Shown here: positions 1 to 9,350 of the stretch, in pieces
Position numbering within the stretch: position 1 is the stretch's first letter
Layout of the letters: every line of letters begins with the position of its first letter
From: Candidatus Lactobacillus pullistercoris
GTDB lineage: Bacteria; Bacillota; Bacilli; Lactobacillales; Lactobacillaceae
NCBI GenBank assembly: GCA_018883635.1
Contig: JAHLFT010000031.1
Span: forward strand, 1 to 48,502
Direction of reading: 5' to 3'
Length of the DNA: 48,502 bases
Position numbers and translations under genes: made by a program
Notes under the pieces: generated by a model
Databases searched by the model: none
What the model was told of the DNA's origin: nothing
The model's input: the letters and a program-made list of their open reading frames with translations, nothing else

Positions 1-459
1 AAGGAAGAAGAAACGCAAACAACTACGCAAATCCAAGATGAAGCAACACAAGTTGAAGAAGATTTTAGTAAAAATACACCGGAATTAGTTGTCACTCTTC
101 CAAATACCCAAGTAGAAGCTAATTTAGAAAATAATACGTCTAGCGAAACGAAAGTTTTACCTGAAAAGAAGACAAAAAATAAGAAACAAAAATATGTAAT
201 TAAGGCCAAGAAGAAGGCTAAAACTAAAGTAAAAGTTAAAATTGCCAAAGGAAAATTCTTACTTAAACATAAGAATAAATGGCAAAAAATTTCGCTTAAA
301 AAGTTAATTTCGTTAGCCAAGAAGCATGAAATTGTCTTATCTGGTAAGGCCAAATTGGTAGCTAAAGGAAATAAAATCTCCGTCTATGCCGCAAAAGGTA
401 AGAAGATGCATAAACAAGTAAAAGCGGGTAAAACTGTCAGAATTCATAAATTAAAGTGA
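1..459 (+). CDS. C-terminal part of a lysine-rich, probably cell-surface protein
   Basis: An open frame (frame 1) enters from the left edge and stops at TGA after 152 codons; the ORF track misses it because it has no start in the window. The first half is acidic and polar (E, Q, N, T rich) and looks like a linker. The last ~95 residues are strongly basic with many KKAK and KVK runs, ending in a compact segment around FLLKHKNKWQKISLKKL that resembles a small surface-associated repeat domain. Low-complexity linker plus basic C-terminus is common in secreted lactobacillar proteins that bind the wall electrostatically, but the N-terminus is missing and I do not recognise the family. Function unknown. 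Confidence 0.6.
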   Translation, partial: KEEETQTTTQIQDEATQVEEDFSKNTPELVVTLPNTQVEANLENNTSSETKVLPEKKTKNKKQKYVIKAKKKAKTKVKVKIAKGKFLLKHKNKWQKISLKKLISLAKKHEIVLSGKAKLVAKGNKISVYAAKGKKMHKQVKAGKTVRIHKLK

Positions 460-642
460 ATTGGCAAAAAGACATTTGTCCAATTTGGTTTAAGAAAGCA
501 TTTGGTTCTTGTTAATAATTTACGTTTTAAGTAACAAAGAAGTAATAGTCAAAGAATCTTTTTATTGTATTGTAACTTTTTTGAAATGGATGAATGTTAG
601 GCTGTAATTGAAGTAAAGAAAGAAGAGAAAGAGAAGGTTATT

Positions 643-1749
643 TTGAAGAAAAAATTTTTAAAGTACTTTTTAGTAATTACAGCACTTTTATCATTAATAG
701 TTTTGTTTGCTGATAATCAGCAAGCTAAAGCTGCAAGTTACAACAAGTCCGAAATGCGATCTTTTGTCAGAAAAACAATCGCTAAATATAAAGCTCGCGG
801 TTCAGTCGTCGTAATTAAAGATGGACACGCACAGCAGATAAGCTATGGTTATGGTTTCTACGGTCGAAGACTTGGAAACGGTAATAAAAACGTTATCTAT
901 CCAGTTTGTTCCTTACAGAAAATCATGACGGGTGCTATCATTCAACAACTGATCAATCAAAAGAAGTTTACCGCGAATACTCCAATCTCTCGCTGGTATC
1001 CATCAATCAAAAATTCAAAAAATATCAGGGTTGGTAATTTATTGACGCACACTTCTGGAATTGTAATGAGCGGAACTGAAGCTAAAAGACACACAATTTA
1101 TTCAGAATTGGGTGCTATTGACTGGGTACTTAATCAATTAAGTCTCCATTCAGAAAATAATCCTGGACATTTTTCATACAATAACACTAACTTTATCTTA
1201 CTAGCCGGGATTATTCGCAAAGAAACTGGTAAATCATATGCAACCAATGTGAATAACCGTATTATCAAGCCTTTAAAACTGAAAAATACTTTCATCGGCA
1301 CACAAATTCCTAAAAATAAGATTAGAGCGATTTCCTATACTTGGAACAGACATAATTACCAGCAGCCAAAAACAGCTTCAATCCAGCAAACTTCACAATT
1401 ACCAGGAGCTGCTAATATTTACACCACGCCAAAGGATTATTACAAGATCCAACTTGGTTTAACTAATGGCAAAATTTTGTCACAAAAGCAATTTGATGAA
1501 TTAACTAATTTAAAATATCAAACCAATAGTTACTCTGGCGGTCTTTATATTAAGAAAAATGGCAAGTTAAAGATGGCTTATGGTAACTTGCATGGGACTC
1601 ACTTTGGTAATTGGTTCCAAATGACAAATGATAATAAGAATGGTTTAGTGATGTTTTTAAATCAAACACAAAATGATGAAAATCGCAACAAGGACATCGG
1701 CTATGAAATTTTGAATCGCATTAAGCCAAATACTTTTTCTAATAGATAA
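643..1749 (+). CDS. Secreted serine hydrolase of the beta-lactamase/PBP4* family
   Basis: 368 residues with an N-terminal signal or anchor segment (hydrophobic residues ~8-22, then AKAA). The catalytic tetrad box S-x-x-K is seen as SLQK at residues 90-93, followed by LLTHTSG at ~132-138 and the tyrosine box YNN at ~178-180; HGT near residue 315 probably stands in for the KTG box. These are the marks of class C beta-lactamase-like esterases and DD-peptidase-like proteins acting outside the membrane, probably on cell-wall material; the true substrate cannot be read from sequence. The start is TTG, supported by GAGAAGG about six bases upstream. The gene is monocistronic: it follows a 180-bp gap and ends at a strong hairpin shared with the convergent pyrE. 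Confidence 0.85.
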   Translation: MKKKFLKYFLVITALLSLIVLFADNQQAKAASYNKSEMRSFVRKTIAKYKARGSVVVIKDGHAQQISYGYGFYGRRLGNGNKNVIYPVCSLQKIMTGAIIQQLINQKKFTANTPISRWYPSIKNSKNIRVGNLLTHTSGIVMSGTEAKRHTIYSELGAIDWVLNQLSLHSENNPGHFSYNNTNFILLAGIIRKETGKSYATNVNNRIIKPLKLKNTFIGTQIPKNKIRAISYTWNRHNYQQPKTASIQQTSQLPGAANIYTTPKDYYKIQLGLTNGKILSQKQFDELTNLKYQTNSYSGGLYIKKNGKLKMAYGNLHGTHFGNWFQMTNDNKNGLVMFLNQTQNDENRNKDIGYEILNRIKPNTFSNR

Positions 1750-1754
1750 AAAGA

Positions 1755-1815
1755 AAAAAACAGCCTTGAGCACTAATGATAATTTAAATATCATGGCGCT
1801 CGGCTGTTTTTGTTT
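1755..1815. terminator. Bidirectional terminator between serine hydrolase and pyrE
   Basis: AAAACAGCC..GAGC pairs with GCTCGGCTGTTTT across a ~25-base loop, with an A-run on the left and a T-run on the right, so it can end transcripts from both convergent genes. Confidence 0.8.
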
Positions 1816-1820
1816 TGCAA

Positions 1821-2465
1821 TTAATCTTGATTAGAAAACTGCTTGCCCCACTTCCAAGGATCTTCATGCCAGGTCTTCAGTAGATCATATTGAGATTCAG
1901 AAACGTGGTTATTTGCCTTTTCTTGTTTTAATAATTCAGGATAGGAGATAAGTGGTTCAAAACGGATATTTGCTTGTTCAAAATTATTTTTGGCATCGGG
2001 TAAGTAATAGGTAAAGATCGAACTTACTCCTAAAACTTGGCCGCCATCTTTTTGCGTCGCTTTAACTGCATTTAAAACTGAACCACCAGTAGTAATCAAA
2101 TCATCAATTAAAACGATTTTATCATTCTTCGTAAAGCGGCCTTCAATTTGACGACCCTTGCCGTGATCTTTGGGCTTAGGGCGAACGTAAATCATGGGCA
2201 AATTCATCTCTGCCGCAATCCAAGCAGCATGTGGAATTCCCGCAGTTGCTACACCGCCAATAATATTAACGTCTGGATATTTTTCTTTAATTAAAGTAGC
2301 CATATCTTTGGCAATCATTGACCGCAAATTTGGATAAGAAATGGTTAGGCGAAAATCAGTGTAAATCGGTGAAAGCATCCCACTTGCATAGGTAAAAGGC
2401 TTATCGGGTGAGATTGAGACAATCTTTTTTTCGATTAAATTTTCAATAATCTTAGTCTTGTACAT
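1821..2465 (-). CDS. pyrE: Orotate phosphoribosyltransferase
   Basis: 214 residues, normal length for PyrE. It joins orotate and PRPP to give OMP in pyrimidine synthesis, in the cytoplasm. The PRPP-binding loop VLIDDLITTGGS is at ~118-129, and the mobile catalytic loop with RPKPKDHGKGRQIEG at ~95-109. The start overlaps the end of pyrF by 14 bases, so the two are translated as a coupled pair. Transcription must come from the pyrF leader, which carries a PyrR attenuator. The gene ends at the bidirectional terminator beside the serine hydrolase. Confidence 0.95.
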   Translation of the reverse strand: MYKTKIIENLIEKKIVSISPDKPFTYASGMLSPIYTDFRLTISYPNLRSMIAKDMATLIKEKYPDVNIIGGVATAGIPHAAWIAAEMNLPMIYVRPKPKDHGKGRQIEGRFTKNDKIVLIDDLITTGGSVLNAVKATQKDGGQVLGVSSIFTYYLPDAKNNFEQANIRFEPLISYPELLKQEKANNHVSESQYDLLKTWHEDPWKWGKQFSNQD

Positions 2466-3174
2466 TTTGATTAAACTCCTCCATAATCTCTTGATAACTT
2501 GCAGCTGGATCGCTTGCTAACGTAATTGGGCGGCCAACCACTAACGCACTAGAACCCCATTTTCCTGCTTGCCCTGGTGTTGCCGTGCGGGCTTGATCAT
2601 CATGACTATTAGCAGCTGGTCTGATGCCAGGTGTTACGTATAAAAAGTCCGTACCGACATTTCTCCTTAAATCTTCAACTTCGCGTGCAGAACAGATAAC
2701 ACCGTCGGCACCGGCTTTTTTGGCCATTTTTGCTAAAGAAGTAACTTCTTCTTGCATTGGTAATTTACAATTTTGTTCATTCGCTAAAACCTCATCAGAA
2801 ATCGAGGTTAATTCAGTGACAGCTAGTAATTTAGGGACGCTTTTACCACTCGGCGTACCCTCAATTAAGCCTTGCTTTGCTGCATGAATCATTTGGCTGC
2901 CACCTAAAGCATGAACAGTAGTATAAGTAATGCCTAATTTTGCGAGTTGCTTCATACCGCTGTAGACAGTATTAGGAATGTCATGAAGTTTAAGATCTAA
3001 AAAGATTTTGTATCCTTTAGCAGCTAAGTCAGTCACTATTTTTTCACCTTGATTGAAAAATAGTTCCATGCCAATCTTAATATTTACATCCTGGCTTTTA
3101 CCTAGTATTTCTAATAATTCGTCTAATTGAGTGCGATTATCAACATCTAATGCCACAATTACAGGTTTATTCAT
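2452..3174 (-). CDS. pyrF: Orotidine 5'-phosphate decarboxylase
   Basis: PyrF converts OMP to UMP. The catalytic DxKxxD signature is seen as DLKLHD at residues ~60-65, followed by IPNTV, and PGIR lies near the phosphate-binding end. The ORF track starts six codons earlier at TTG, but that extension contains the ribosome site itself: GGAGG sits four to five bases before ATG AAT AAA, so I place the start at ATG 3174, giving 240 residues. First gene of the pyrF-pyrE operon, directly behind a leader with a perfect-stem terminator and a PyrR-binding hairpin. Confidence 0.95.
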   Translation of the reverse strand: MNKPVIVALDVDNRTQLDELLEILGKSQDVNIKIGMELFFNQGEKIVTDLAAKGYKIFLDLKLHDIPNTVYSGMKQLAKLGITYTTVHALGGSQMIHAAKQGLIEGTPSGKSVPKLLAVTELTSISDEVLANEQNCKLPMQEEVTSLAKMAKKAGADGVICSAREVEDLRRNVGTDFLYVTPGIRPAANSHDDQARTATPGQAGKWGSSALVVGRPITLASDPAASYQEIMEEFNQNVQD

Positions 3175-3189
3175 TTTTCCTCCTGCAAA

Positions 3190-3235
3190 CAAAAAAGTCT
3201 ATTTTGGTGCAGAGAGATTGCAACAAAATAGACTT
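3190..3235 (-). terminator. Attenuator terminator of the pyrFE leader
   Basis: On the minus strand AAGTCTATTTTG pairs perfectly with CAAAATAGACTT, followed by a T-run, just before the pyrF ribosome site. Its loop TTGCAATCTCTCTGCACC is complementary to the upstream GGTACAGAGAGACCGCAA, so an antiterminator can form instead. Confidence 0.88.
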
Positions 3236-3260
3236 ATCCTAAGATAAATTTATGCCTTTT

Positions 3261-3298
3261 AAAAACTTGCGGTCTCTCTGTACCGTTTAAAGTTTTTA
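3261..3298 (-). promoter_or_regulatory. PyrR-binding anti-antiterminator hairpin, pyrFE leader
   Basis: Read on the minus strand, GGT-ACAGAGAG-ACC lies inside a longer AAAAACTT/AAGTTTTT stem. It contains CAGAGA, matching the CNGNGA hexaloop that Bacillus-type PyrR recognises. When UMP or UTP is high, PyrR should hold this hairpin and let the downstream terminator form. A likely extended -10 (TGCTATTCT, minus strand, 3315-3320) would start a leader of roughly 130 nt. Confidence 0.8.
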
Positions 3299-3367
3299 TA
3301 TTTAATTCTCACAAAGAATAGCATCATCATTTCCAAAAAGCAGATTTATTTTTAAATAAAATTTTTA

Positions 3368-3395
3368 TTGCAAAATCTAGAAAAGGGTGTAATAT
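3368..3395 (+). promoter_or_regulatory. Promoter of the MFS-pyrD operon
   Basis: TTGCAA and TAATAT separated by 16 bases, 57 bases before the transporter ATG. Predicted leader about 50 nt. Confidence 0.6.
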
Positions 3396-3415
3396 GTGTT
3401 CCTGAAAAAATAATT

Positions 3416-3433
3416 GAATGACAGAGAGCATTC
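3416..3433 (+). promoter_or_regulatory. PyrR-type hairpin in the MFS-pyrD leader
   Basis: GAATG-ACAGAGAG-CATTC forms a five-pair stem whose eight-base loop is identical to the loop of the opposite pyrFE leader. No terminator follows; the ribosome site GGAGG (3439-3443) lies six bases after the stem. If PyrR binds, control would act on translation initiation rather than by attenuation. Seen: stem, loop and spacing. Inferred: PyrR binding. Confidence 0.55.
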
Positions 3434-3451
3434 GTTTTGGAGGAATTAAAT

Positions 3452-4705
3452 ATGGACAATACTATTGGGCACAGTCGTGGACTATCTAAAAACCAGAAGT
3501 GGGTTATTGCATCTACTTCATCTGGATTTGCATTAGAGAACATGGATGTGCTTTTTTTATCGTTTGCAATGAGTTCAATGATTGCGCAGCTGCACTTAAG
3601 TGGAGGTGCTGCTGGATTAATCGGCTCAATCACCAACTTAGGGATGTTATTCGGAGGAATAGTTTTCGGCTTTCTTGGTGATAAGATTGGCCGAGTAAAA
3701 ATATTCAGCCACACAATCATCATTTTTGCAGTCGCAACCGCGTTAATGGCTTTTGCAAACAATATTTATCTAATTTATGCCCTCCGTTTTCTTGCCGGTA
3801 TCGGAGCTGGTGGGGAATATGGAGTCGGTATTGCGCTAATCGCAGAAAATTTTGATCATCATCAAATCGGAAAGATGACATCGATTGCCGCTATTGGTGG
3901 TCAAATCGGGGCAATTATTGCAGCTTTAGTTGCTGCTTGGATTATTCCGGCTGCTGGTTGGCATACACTCTTTTTAGTAGGAATTATTCCGGTAATTTTA
4001 ATCATCTTCATTCGTCGTCACGTTCAAGAGAGTGAACAGTTCTTGGAAGTTAAAGCTGAAGAAAAAGGTTCGCTACTCCGTGATGTTGTTAAGAAGATGT
4101 TCTCAACACCACGCTTAGCTTTGCAAACATTGGGTTTGATGGTGATGATGACTGTACAAATTGCTGGCTACTTCGGCCTAATGAACTGGTTACCAACAAT
4201 TGTACAAAAACAATTAAACTTGAATGTTTCTGGATCAAGCTTATGGATGATTTCGACGATTATCGGAATGAGCATCGGAATGATGACCTTTGGTTCAATC
4301 TTTGATAAATTTGGACCACGCAGAGCTTTCGCAATATTCTTAATCGGTTCAGCTGTGATGGTTTACACTTTAAGCTTAGCTAAAAATATGGAAACCTTGC
4401 TGCTTATTGGTGCAGTGGTTGGCTTCTTCTCAAACGGTATGTTTGGTGGCTACGGTGCAGTTATCAGCCGTCTTTACCCAACTGAAGTAAGATCTTCAGC
4501 TAATAACATTATCGTTAATGTGGGACGTGCAATCGGTGGCTTCTCATCAGTTGTCATCGGAATCTTAATGGATCACTACACTTTGGCAGTTGTAATGGGC
4601 TTCTTATCTGCACTCTACATCATCAGCTTTGCAGTCATGATCAGCTTGCCAGGTCTTCGTGAATTAACAAGAAAGCGTGGCTTAAATGACGGAAGTCGTA
4701 GTTAA
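3452..4705 (+). CDS. MFS transporter encoded with pyrD
   Basis: 417 residues, about twelve membrane segments. Loop 2-3 carries the MFS signature [10 protein letters not shown], and [12 protein letters not shown] is typical of the sugar/organic-acid:H+ symporter branch, which includes aromatic-acid and niacin carriers. I start at ATG 3452, behind GGAGG with eight-base spacing; the tracked TTG start reads through that site. pyrD overlaps its 3' end by 20 bases, and the leader has a PyrR-type loop, so co-regulation with pyrimidine synthesis is likely. A pyrimidine precursor or base (orotate, dihydroorotate, uracil) is the natural guess for the cargo, but this is inference from context only. Confidence 0.8.
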   Translation: MDNTIGHSRGLSKNQKWVIASTSSGFALENMDVLFLSFAMSSMIAQLHLSGGAAGLIGSITNLGMLFGGIVFGFLGDKIGRVKIFSHTIIIFAVATALMAFANNIYLIYALRFLAGIGAGGEYGVGIALIAENFDHHQIGKMTSIAAIGGQIGAIIAALVAAWIIPAAGWHTLFLVGIIPVILIIFIRRHVQESEQFLEVKAEEKGSLLRDVVKKMFSTPRLALQTLGLMVMMTVQIAGYFGLMNWLPTIVQKQLNLNVSGSSLWMISTIIGMSIGMMTFGSIFDKFGPRRAFAIFLIGSAVMVYTLSLAKNMETLLLIGAVVGFFSNGMFGGYGAVISRLYPTEVRSSANNIIVNVGRAIGGFSSVVIGILMDHYTLAVVMGFLSALYIISFAVMISLPGLRELTRKRGLNDGSRS

Positions 4706-5606
4706 TTTACCAGGATTGAAGTTAAAAAATCCATTGATGCCAGCTAGTGGAACTTTTGGCTTTGGTGATACGCCAGCAGCACAGAAGTTTGATTTAAATC
4801 AAATGGGTGCTTTAGTGCTTAAAACAACCACTAGAAAAGCAAAAATAGGCAATCCGCAACCTCAAATAAAAGTTTTGGATAACGGCGTTTTGAATTCAGT
4901 TGGTTTAACCAACCCAGGTGTTGATCAGGTGGTTGAGGTTAAATTAGCTGAATTAAGAAAAAAGTATCCGGATTTACCGATTATTGCGAGTGTTGGTGGC
5001 GAAACGATTGATGACTATCTCTATGTAGCTGAGAAGCTTGCCAGCAGTCAAATGGTTAATGCCTTGGAAATAAACGTTTCCTGTCCTAATGTTAAGGCAG
5101 GCGGGATGCAATTCGGCATTGATCCCAAGATCGTCGAAGATTTAACTGCAAAAATTAAGCAGATAGTAAATATCCCAATTTATGTAAAGTTAACGCCGAA
5201 CGTTACAGACGTTGTAATGATAGCCAAAGCAGCAGAAGCTGGTGGGGCAGATGGCTTGTCATTAATTAATACTCTTTTAGGACTAGATATTGATGTCCGA
5301 GCCAGAAAAGCTGTTTTAGGCAATGGGATGGGCGGCTTATCCGGTAATTGCATTCGTCCTGTAGCGTTACGGATGGTCTATCAAATTCGGCAGGAAACAA
5401 ATTTGCCGATTATTGGGATGGGCGGTATCAGATCAGTTACAGATGTTGTGAAGTTCTTTTTAGCTGGTGCAAATGCAGTAGCGATTGGTTCAGCACATTT
5501 TAGGGATGAATTAATTATTCCACATCTTGCTGAAGAATTGCCGCATTATCTTGATAAATTAGGTGTCAGTGACATTAATGACTTAGTGGGACAAGTGGAT
5601 TTATAG
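4686..5606 (+). CDS. pyrD: Dihydroorotate dehydrogenase, class 1B catalytic subunit
   Basis: 306 residues. It oxidises dihydroorotate to orotate with FMN. The active-site block [15 protein letters not shown] places the catalytic cysteine at residue 133; NVKxGG after SCP is the class 1B form, which normally uses NAD+ through the iron-sulfur partner PyrK. No pyrK is visible in this window, so either it lies elsewhere or the enzyme works with another acceptor. The ATG lies inside the transporter gene (20-base overlap) with no good ribosome site of its own, pointing to translational coupling. Followed by a strong terminator. Confidence 0.92.
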   Translation: MTEVVVNLPGLKLKNPLMPASGTFGFGDTPAAQKFDLNQMGALVLKTTTRKAKIGNPQPQIKVLDNGVLNSVGLTNPGVDQVVEVKLAELRKKYPDLPIIASVGGETIDDYLYVAEKLASSQMVNALEINVSCPNVKAGGMQFGIDPKIVEDLTAKIKQIVNIPIYVKLTPNVTDVVMIAKAAEAGGADGLSLINTLLGLDIDVRARKAVLGNGMGGLSGNCIRPVALRMVYQIRQETNLPIIGMGGIRSVTDVVKFFLAGANAVAIGSAHFRDELIIPHLAEELPHYLDKLGVSDINDLVGQVDL

Positions 5607-5646
5607 AGCCAAAATAAATTGAATAAATGCTATAATAATGAAAATG

Positions 5647-5686
5647 AATAAGCCATATCGTGAAGAGCGATAAGGCTTATTTTTTT
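5647..5686 (+). terminator. Terminator after pyrD
   Basis: AATAAGCCATATCG pairs with CGATAAGGCTTATT around a short loop, followed by seven T. Confidence 0.85.
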
Positions 5687-5720
5687 AGTAAGTTAACCTA
5701 AAAGAAAGAGTAGATCCTAG

Positions 5721-8700
5721 ATGAGAAAAGCATTAATAGAAACACTTAGTCCTCTTTTTTTGAAGGAAATCGCACAAGCCGATGTCGATATTAATCCAAG
5801 AATAATCGTTAGGAAACAGATATTTGAAAATTTTGAATATGAAGAGGCTAGGCAACTAGAACAACAAGTTCAAGTCCAGACGCATGATTTTGAGTCTTTG
5901 GGTAACGGGAAATATATATTTGATCTGCTTTTAATGAATGGCTTTTTACATTTTGAAATCAAAATCACTTTTTCGGCGCATGATATTTTAAAAATTAGCG
6001 TTAATTCAATGATTCGTAATTATAGTACTAGCGCTTTAAAAATCATTGGCTTAAAGAAGTTTTTGCACTATTACATTCGTGAAAATCCTGTCGAAGAAAC
6101 AAACAGTTCGGCGCGGATTTTGCTTAATCATTTTACTAAAGCTGATCATGATTTACCCATAACTTTGAGAGCACAAATCCTTGCCGATGGTTTTAGTGCT
6201 TCACCCGAGTTGAGTTTTAAGTTGGGTCAGGATGCGCATCTATATCAGATAAAAAGTTTGCCAGCTTTCGTTGATAGTGTTCGCGAAAATCGCCCACTTG
6301 ATATGGGCAAATATTTTAATCGGACAGTTGAAATTGAGCAGATGGATGACAGCAGTCGAGCTTGGTATGAATTACTTGAAAATATCATTGATAGCAGTGA
6401 AGCAGTTCAGAAAGCACGTAATGCCTTCTCAGCCTATGCTTTTAAGACGATACCGCTGACTGGAAGTGTTGCCGATATGGTGGATCGCCTGATGCATAAC
6501 GGTGTAACGCTTTATGATAAAACCAGGCTTGTACATTATGATGAACGTCAAGATAAATTACCACTAAAAATCAATTTTGATAAAAAGACAAATAAAGCGA
6601 CTCTTTATTTAGATTATTTGGTCCCAATTTATGATTTAGATGGTTTAATTCGTGGTAGCAGACATTTTTATTACTATAAGACAGGAACTTGGACCTGTTT
6701 TTCTAAGATTGATCCTAATTATTTAGATCGCTATGGTATCGAAATGGGTGGTGAGATGACTTTTGGACATAAAACTATCCAAACTTTAGGTCGAAAAGTA
6801 TTGCCTCAGCTTAATCGAAGTGGCAATTTTGCACTTAGTGGTTATTCGGATTTGCAAAAGGCTCTACCACCTAAAGCTGAATTTGTCTTTAGACTAGATT
6901 TTGCCGATCAAAATATTGTTTGCACACCTACTGTTTTTTATGGCAAACAAGAATTTCAACTTGAAGAAAAAAGTGATGCAAAAATTCCCCGGGAAATGAA
7001 TGAGGAAAAAGCTGCTAAACAGGCAATTTTAAAACTAGGCTTTGTCAAAGATGTTTCCAATAAGTATACCTTATCAATCGGTTCGGCTGATAAAATCGAT
7101 TACTTTTTTGATGAAGGAATCAATCAACTTAAGAAAGTTGGACAAGTTAAGGCGACGGCTGCTTTTAAGCGCTTATTAGGCAATATCAAGAGCAAATTTA
7201 ACGTCAGCTTAGGCATTCGCTTGAGTAAAAATACACTTGATTTAACGGTTGCGGGTGATCAATTGGCTCCTGAGGATATTCAAGCGATTTTAAACGCTTA
7301 TCAGAAAAAACGGCATTACTTCATGTTGCGTAACGGACAAATGCATAGTCTAGAGTCACCTTCACTAGAGGATTTGGACCAAATCATGACTAATTTAGGT
7401 TTGAGTCTTAAACGCTTCGTTAAAGGAAAAATGGCTATTCCAGCCTATCGTGCCTTTTATCTCGAAAAAATGTTGGAGAGACGCGGCGGCTTGACTTATA
7501 CAAGTAATGATCAATTTAAAAAGTTGATTGCGGATCTTGAAAAAGGCAAAGCAAAGAAGGAAACAGTTCCTGCATCCGTGAAAACCGTCATGCGACCATA
7601 TCAGGTTCAAGGCTTTGAATGGATGAGCGGTTTGCTTGATTATAACTTAGGAGGTCTACTTGCCGATGAAATGGGTTTAGGTAAAACACTCCAGACCATC
7701 GCTATTCTATTATCACGGCGCAATAAAACAAATTTACCAAGCATAATCATTGTTCCGGCATCGGTGGTTTATAACTGGGAAGCCGAGATGAAAAAGTTTG
7801 CTCCTGAAATTGAGACGCTGGTTTTGGGCGGTGATAAGAAGCAAAGATGGGCGCAATTGAAGCAGGTTAAAAATCAGGTTTTGATCACATCTTATGACTC
7901 TTTGAAGCGCGATTTGGAACTTTATGAAAACATCAACTTTGATCTGGAAGTAATTGATGAAGCGCAAAATATTAAAAATGCGAAAGCCGCAGTTTCTAAA
8001 GCAGTTAAGGTTATTAATTCTGATCACCGCATAGCGCTCACGGGGACGCCGATTGAAAATAATTTGAGTGAATTGTGGAGTATTTTTGACTACCTGATGC
8101 CAGGCTTTTTAGGTGAATATGATTATTTCAAAAACAATTATGAAAAGCCGATTGTGAAAGAAAATAATGAAAAAATTGAAAACAATTTAAGTCAGATCAT
8201 TGCGCCTTTTGTTTTGCGGAGACTCAAAAAGGATGTGCTGCATGATTTACCTGAGAAAAATGAACATATTGTTTACACCCATTTATCAGGAAAACAAAAT
8301 GACTTGTATCAAGCTCAGGTACAAAAATTGATCAATCAATTGCATAAAAAAGATGAAAAAGACTTTAAGAAACAGCGCCTCCAGGTTTTGGCCGAAATTA
8401 CTAAATTAAGAGAATTGTGCTGTGATCCCCATCTTTTGTATGAAGATTATCGCGGTAAGTCTGCGAAATTAGCCGCAACGCTTGAATTATTAGAAAATTC
8501 GCTGGCAGATGGACACAAGGTTTTACTGTTTTCACAATTTACTTCAATGCTAGATATTATTCAGAAAAAATTGCAAAAGTTAGGTATGGCGACCTATGTT
8601 ATCACTGGCTCGACACCTAAGCAAAAGCGGCAAGCATTAATTAAAGAATTTAACCAACTAAATTCGCCAGCTGTCTTTTTGATTTCATTAAAAGCTGGTG

Positions 8701-8975
8701 GTACAGGAATTAACTTAACGAGTGCCGATGTTGTAATTCATTATGATCCATGGTGGAATGTTGCGGCAGAAAATCAGGCGACCGATCGCGCTCACCGAAT
8801 TGGACAAAAGCATAATGTGCAGATTTATAAGATGGTGGCAAAGGATACAATTGAAGAAAAGATTATCGAGCTGCAGCAGAATAAGGCAAGGTTGGCAGAA
8901 GAAGTTTTGAGTGGAAAAGAATTCACTTCTGGTGTGCTTGATAAGGATGATTTGTTAGCCATTTTGGAGAGATGA
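5721..8975 (+). CDS. SNF2-family helicase/translocase
   Basis: 1084 residues, the usual size of the bacterial SNF2 proteins with a long N-terminal SNF2-associated region (~1-600). The ATPase core follows: Walker A LADEMGLGKT at ~647-656, Walker B box DEAQN at ~743, motif III LTGTPIENN, and motif VI DRAHRIGQ near ~1020. The family moves along double-stranded DNA using ATP and remodels protein-DNA complexes; the bacterial role is poorly defined and no zinc SWIM motif is evident to me. It stands alone between two terminators. The ribosome site is weak (GAAAGAG about ten bases before ATG). Confidence 0.9.
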   Translation: MRKALIETLSPLFLKEIAQADVDINPRIIVRKQIFENFEYEEARQLEQQVQVQTHDFESLGNGKYIFDLLLMNGFLHFEIKITFSAHDILKISVNSMIRNYSTSALKIIGLKKFLHYYIRENPVEETNSSARILLNHFTKADHDLPITLRAQILADGFSASPELSFKLGQDAHLYQIKSLPAFVDSVRENRPLDMGKYFNRTVEIEQMDDSSRAWYELLENIIDSSEAVQKARNAFSAYAFKTIPLTGSVADMVDRLMHNGVTLYDKTRLVHYDERQDKLPLKINFDKKTNKATLYLDYLVPIYDLDGLIRGSRHFYYYKTGTWTCFSKIDPNYLDRYGIEMGGEMTFGHKTIQTLGRKVLPQLNRSGNFALSGYSDLQKALPPKAEFVFRLDFADQNIVCTPTVFYGKQEFQLEEKSDAKIPREMNEEKAAKQAILKLGFVKDVSNKYTLSIGSADKIDYFFDEGINQLKKVGQVKATAAFKRLLGNIKSKFNVSLGIRLSKNTLDLTVAGDQLAPEDIQAILNAYQKKRHYFMLRNGQMHSLESPSLEDLDQIMTNLGLSLKRFVKGKMAIPAYRAFYLEKMLERRGGLTYTSNDQFKKLIADLEKGKAKKETVPASVKTVMRPYQVQGFEWMSGLLDYNLGGLLADEMGLGKTLQTIAILLSRRNKTNLPSIIIVPASVVYNWEAEMKKFAPEIETLVLGGDKKQRWAQLKQVKNQVLITSYDSLKRDLELYENINFDLEVIDEAQNIKNAKAAVSKAVKVINSDHRIALTGTPIENNLSELWSIFDYLMPGFLGEYDYFKNNYEKPIVKENNEKIENNLSQIIAPFVLRRLKKDVLHDLPEKNEHIVYTHLSGKQNDLYQAQVQKLINQLHKKDEKDFKKQRLQVLAEITKLRELCCDPHLLYEDYRGKSAKLAATLELLENSLADGHKVLLFSQFTSMLDIIQKKLQKLGMATYVITGSTPKQKRQALIKEFNQLNSPAVFLISLKAGGTGINLTSADVVIHYDPWWNVAAENQATDRAHRIGQKHNVQIYKMVAKDTIEEKIIELQQNKARLAEEVLSGKEFTSGVLDKDDLLAILER

Positions 8976-9018
8976 TACTAATTTAAATTATTATAAATAT
9001 ATTTATAATTCTAAATAT

Positions 9019-9056
9019 AAAAAACGACTTAGCTTTTATTAACTAAGTCGTTTTTT
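9019..9056. terminator. Bidirectional terminator after the SNF2 gene
   Basis: AAAAAACGACTTAG pairs with CTAAGTCGTTTTTT around a ten-base loop; A-run and T-run serve both convergent genes. Confidence 0.88.
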
Positions 9057-9073
9057 CTATGAAATTAAGTTAA

Positions 9074-9328
9074 TTAATTCTGTTTATCTTTGTTTGGTTT
9101 GAATAAGAAATATAGAATTCCAACTAGTAGTATGATGATCCCAACAGCAAGAGCCCAAGTACCGGGACCAAAGTTGTGATAATTAACCAGCATGAAGATC
9201 AAGGCACCGATAAAGGTTACGATAATTCCAGTTCTTAGGATAATTTGTAAAACATGATTATCTTTAGCAACCATATTTCTTTCAGTTAAAAGCATGATGA
9301 GCATCATTGCTGGAAAAGTAGCAAGCAA
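9074..9328 (-). CDS. Small membrane protein, probably 5'-truncated
   Basis: 84 residues with two clear membrane spans (IILRTGIIVTFIGALIFMLV and WALAVGIIILLVGILYFLF) plus a hydrophobic start, ending in a charged tail KPNKDKQN. No start has a ribosome site: TTG 9328, the ATG pair and ATG at residue 19 all lack one. The open frame continues upstream (FARRCLLATFPAMM) to a stop at 9347-9349, exactly where the neighbouring plus-strand frame also closes. It therefore looks like the tail of a larger membrane protein cut at a rearrangement junction. Family not recognised. Confidence 0.5.
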   Translation of the reverse strand: MLATFPAMMLIMLLTERNMVAKDNHVLQIILRTGIIVTFIGALIFMLVNYHNFGPGTWALAVGIIILLVGILYFLFKPNKDKQN

Positions 9329-9350
9329 ACATCGACGTGCAAAAGTCTAA

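Noticed and set aside
3352-3762. 136-residue minus-strand ORF
   Set aside because: Antisense of the MFS gene and its promoter, proline-rich shadow translation with no ribosome site.
5626-5646. TATAAT before the pyrD terminator as a small-RNA promoter
   Set aside because: No acceptable -35 at the right distance and only the terminator hairpin would be transcribed.
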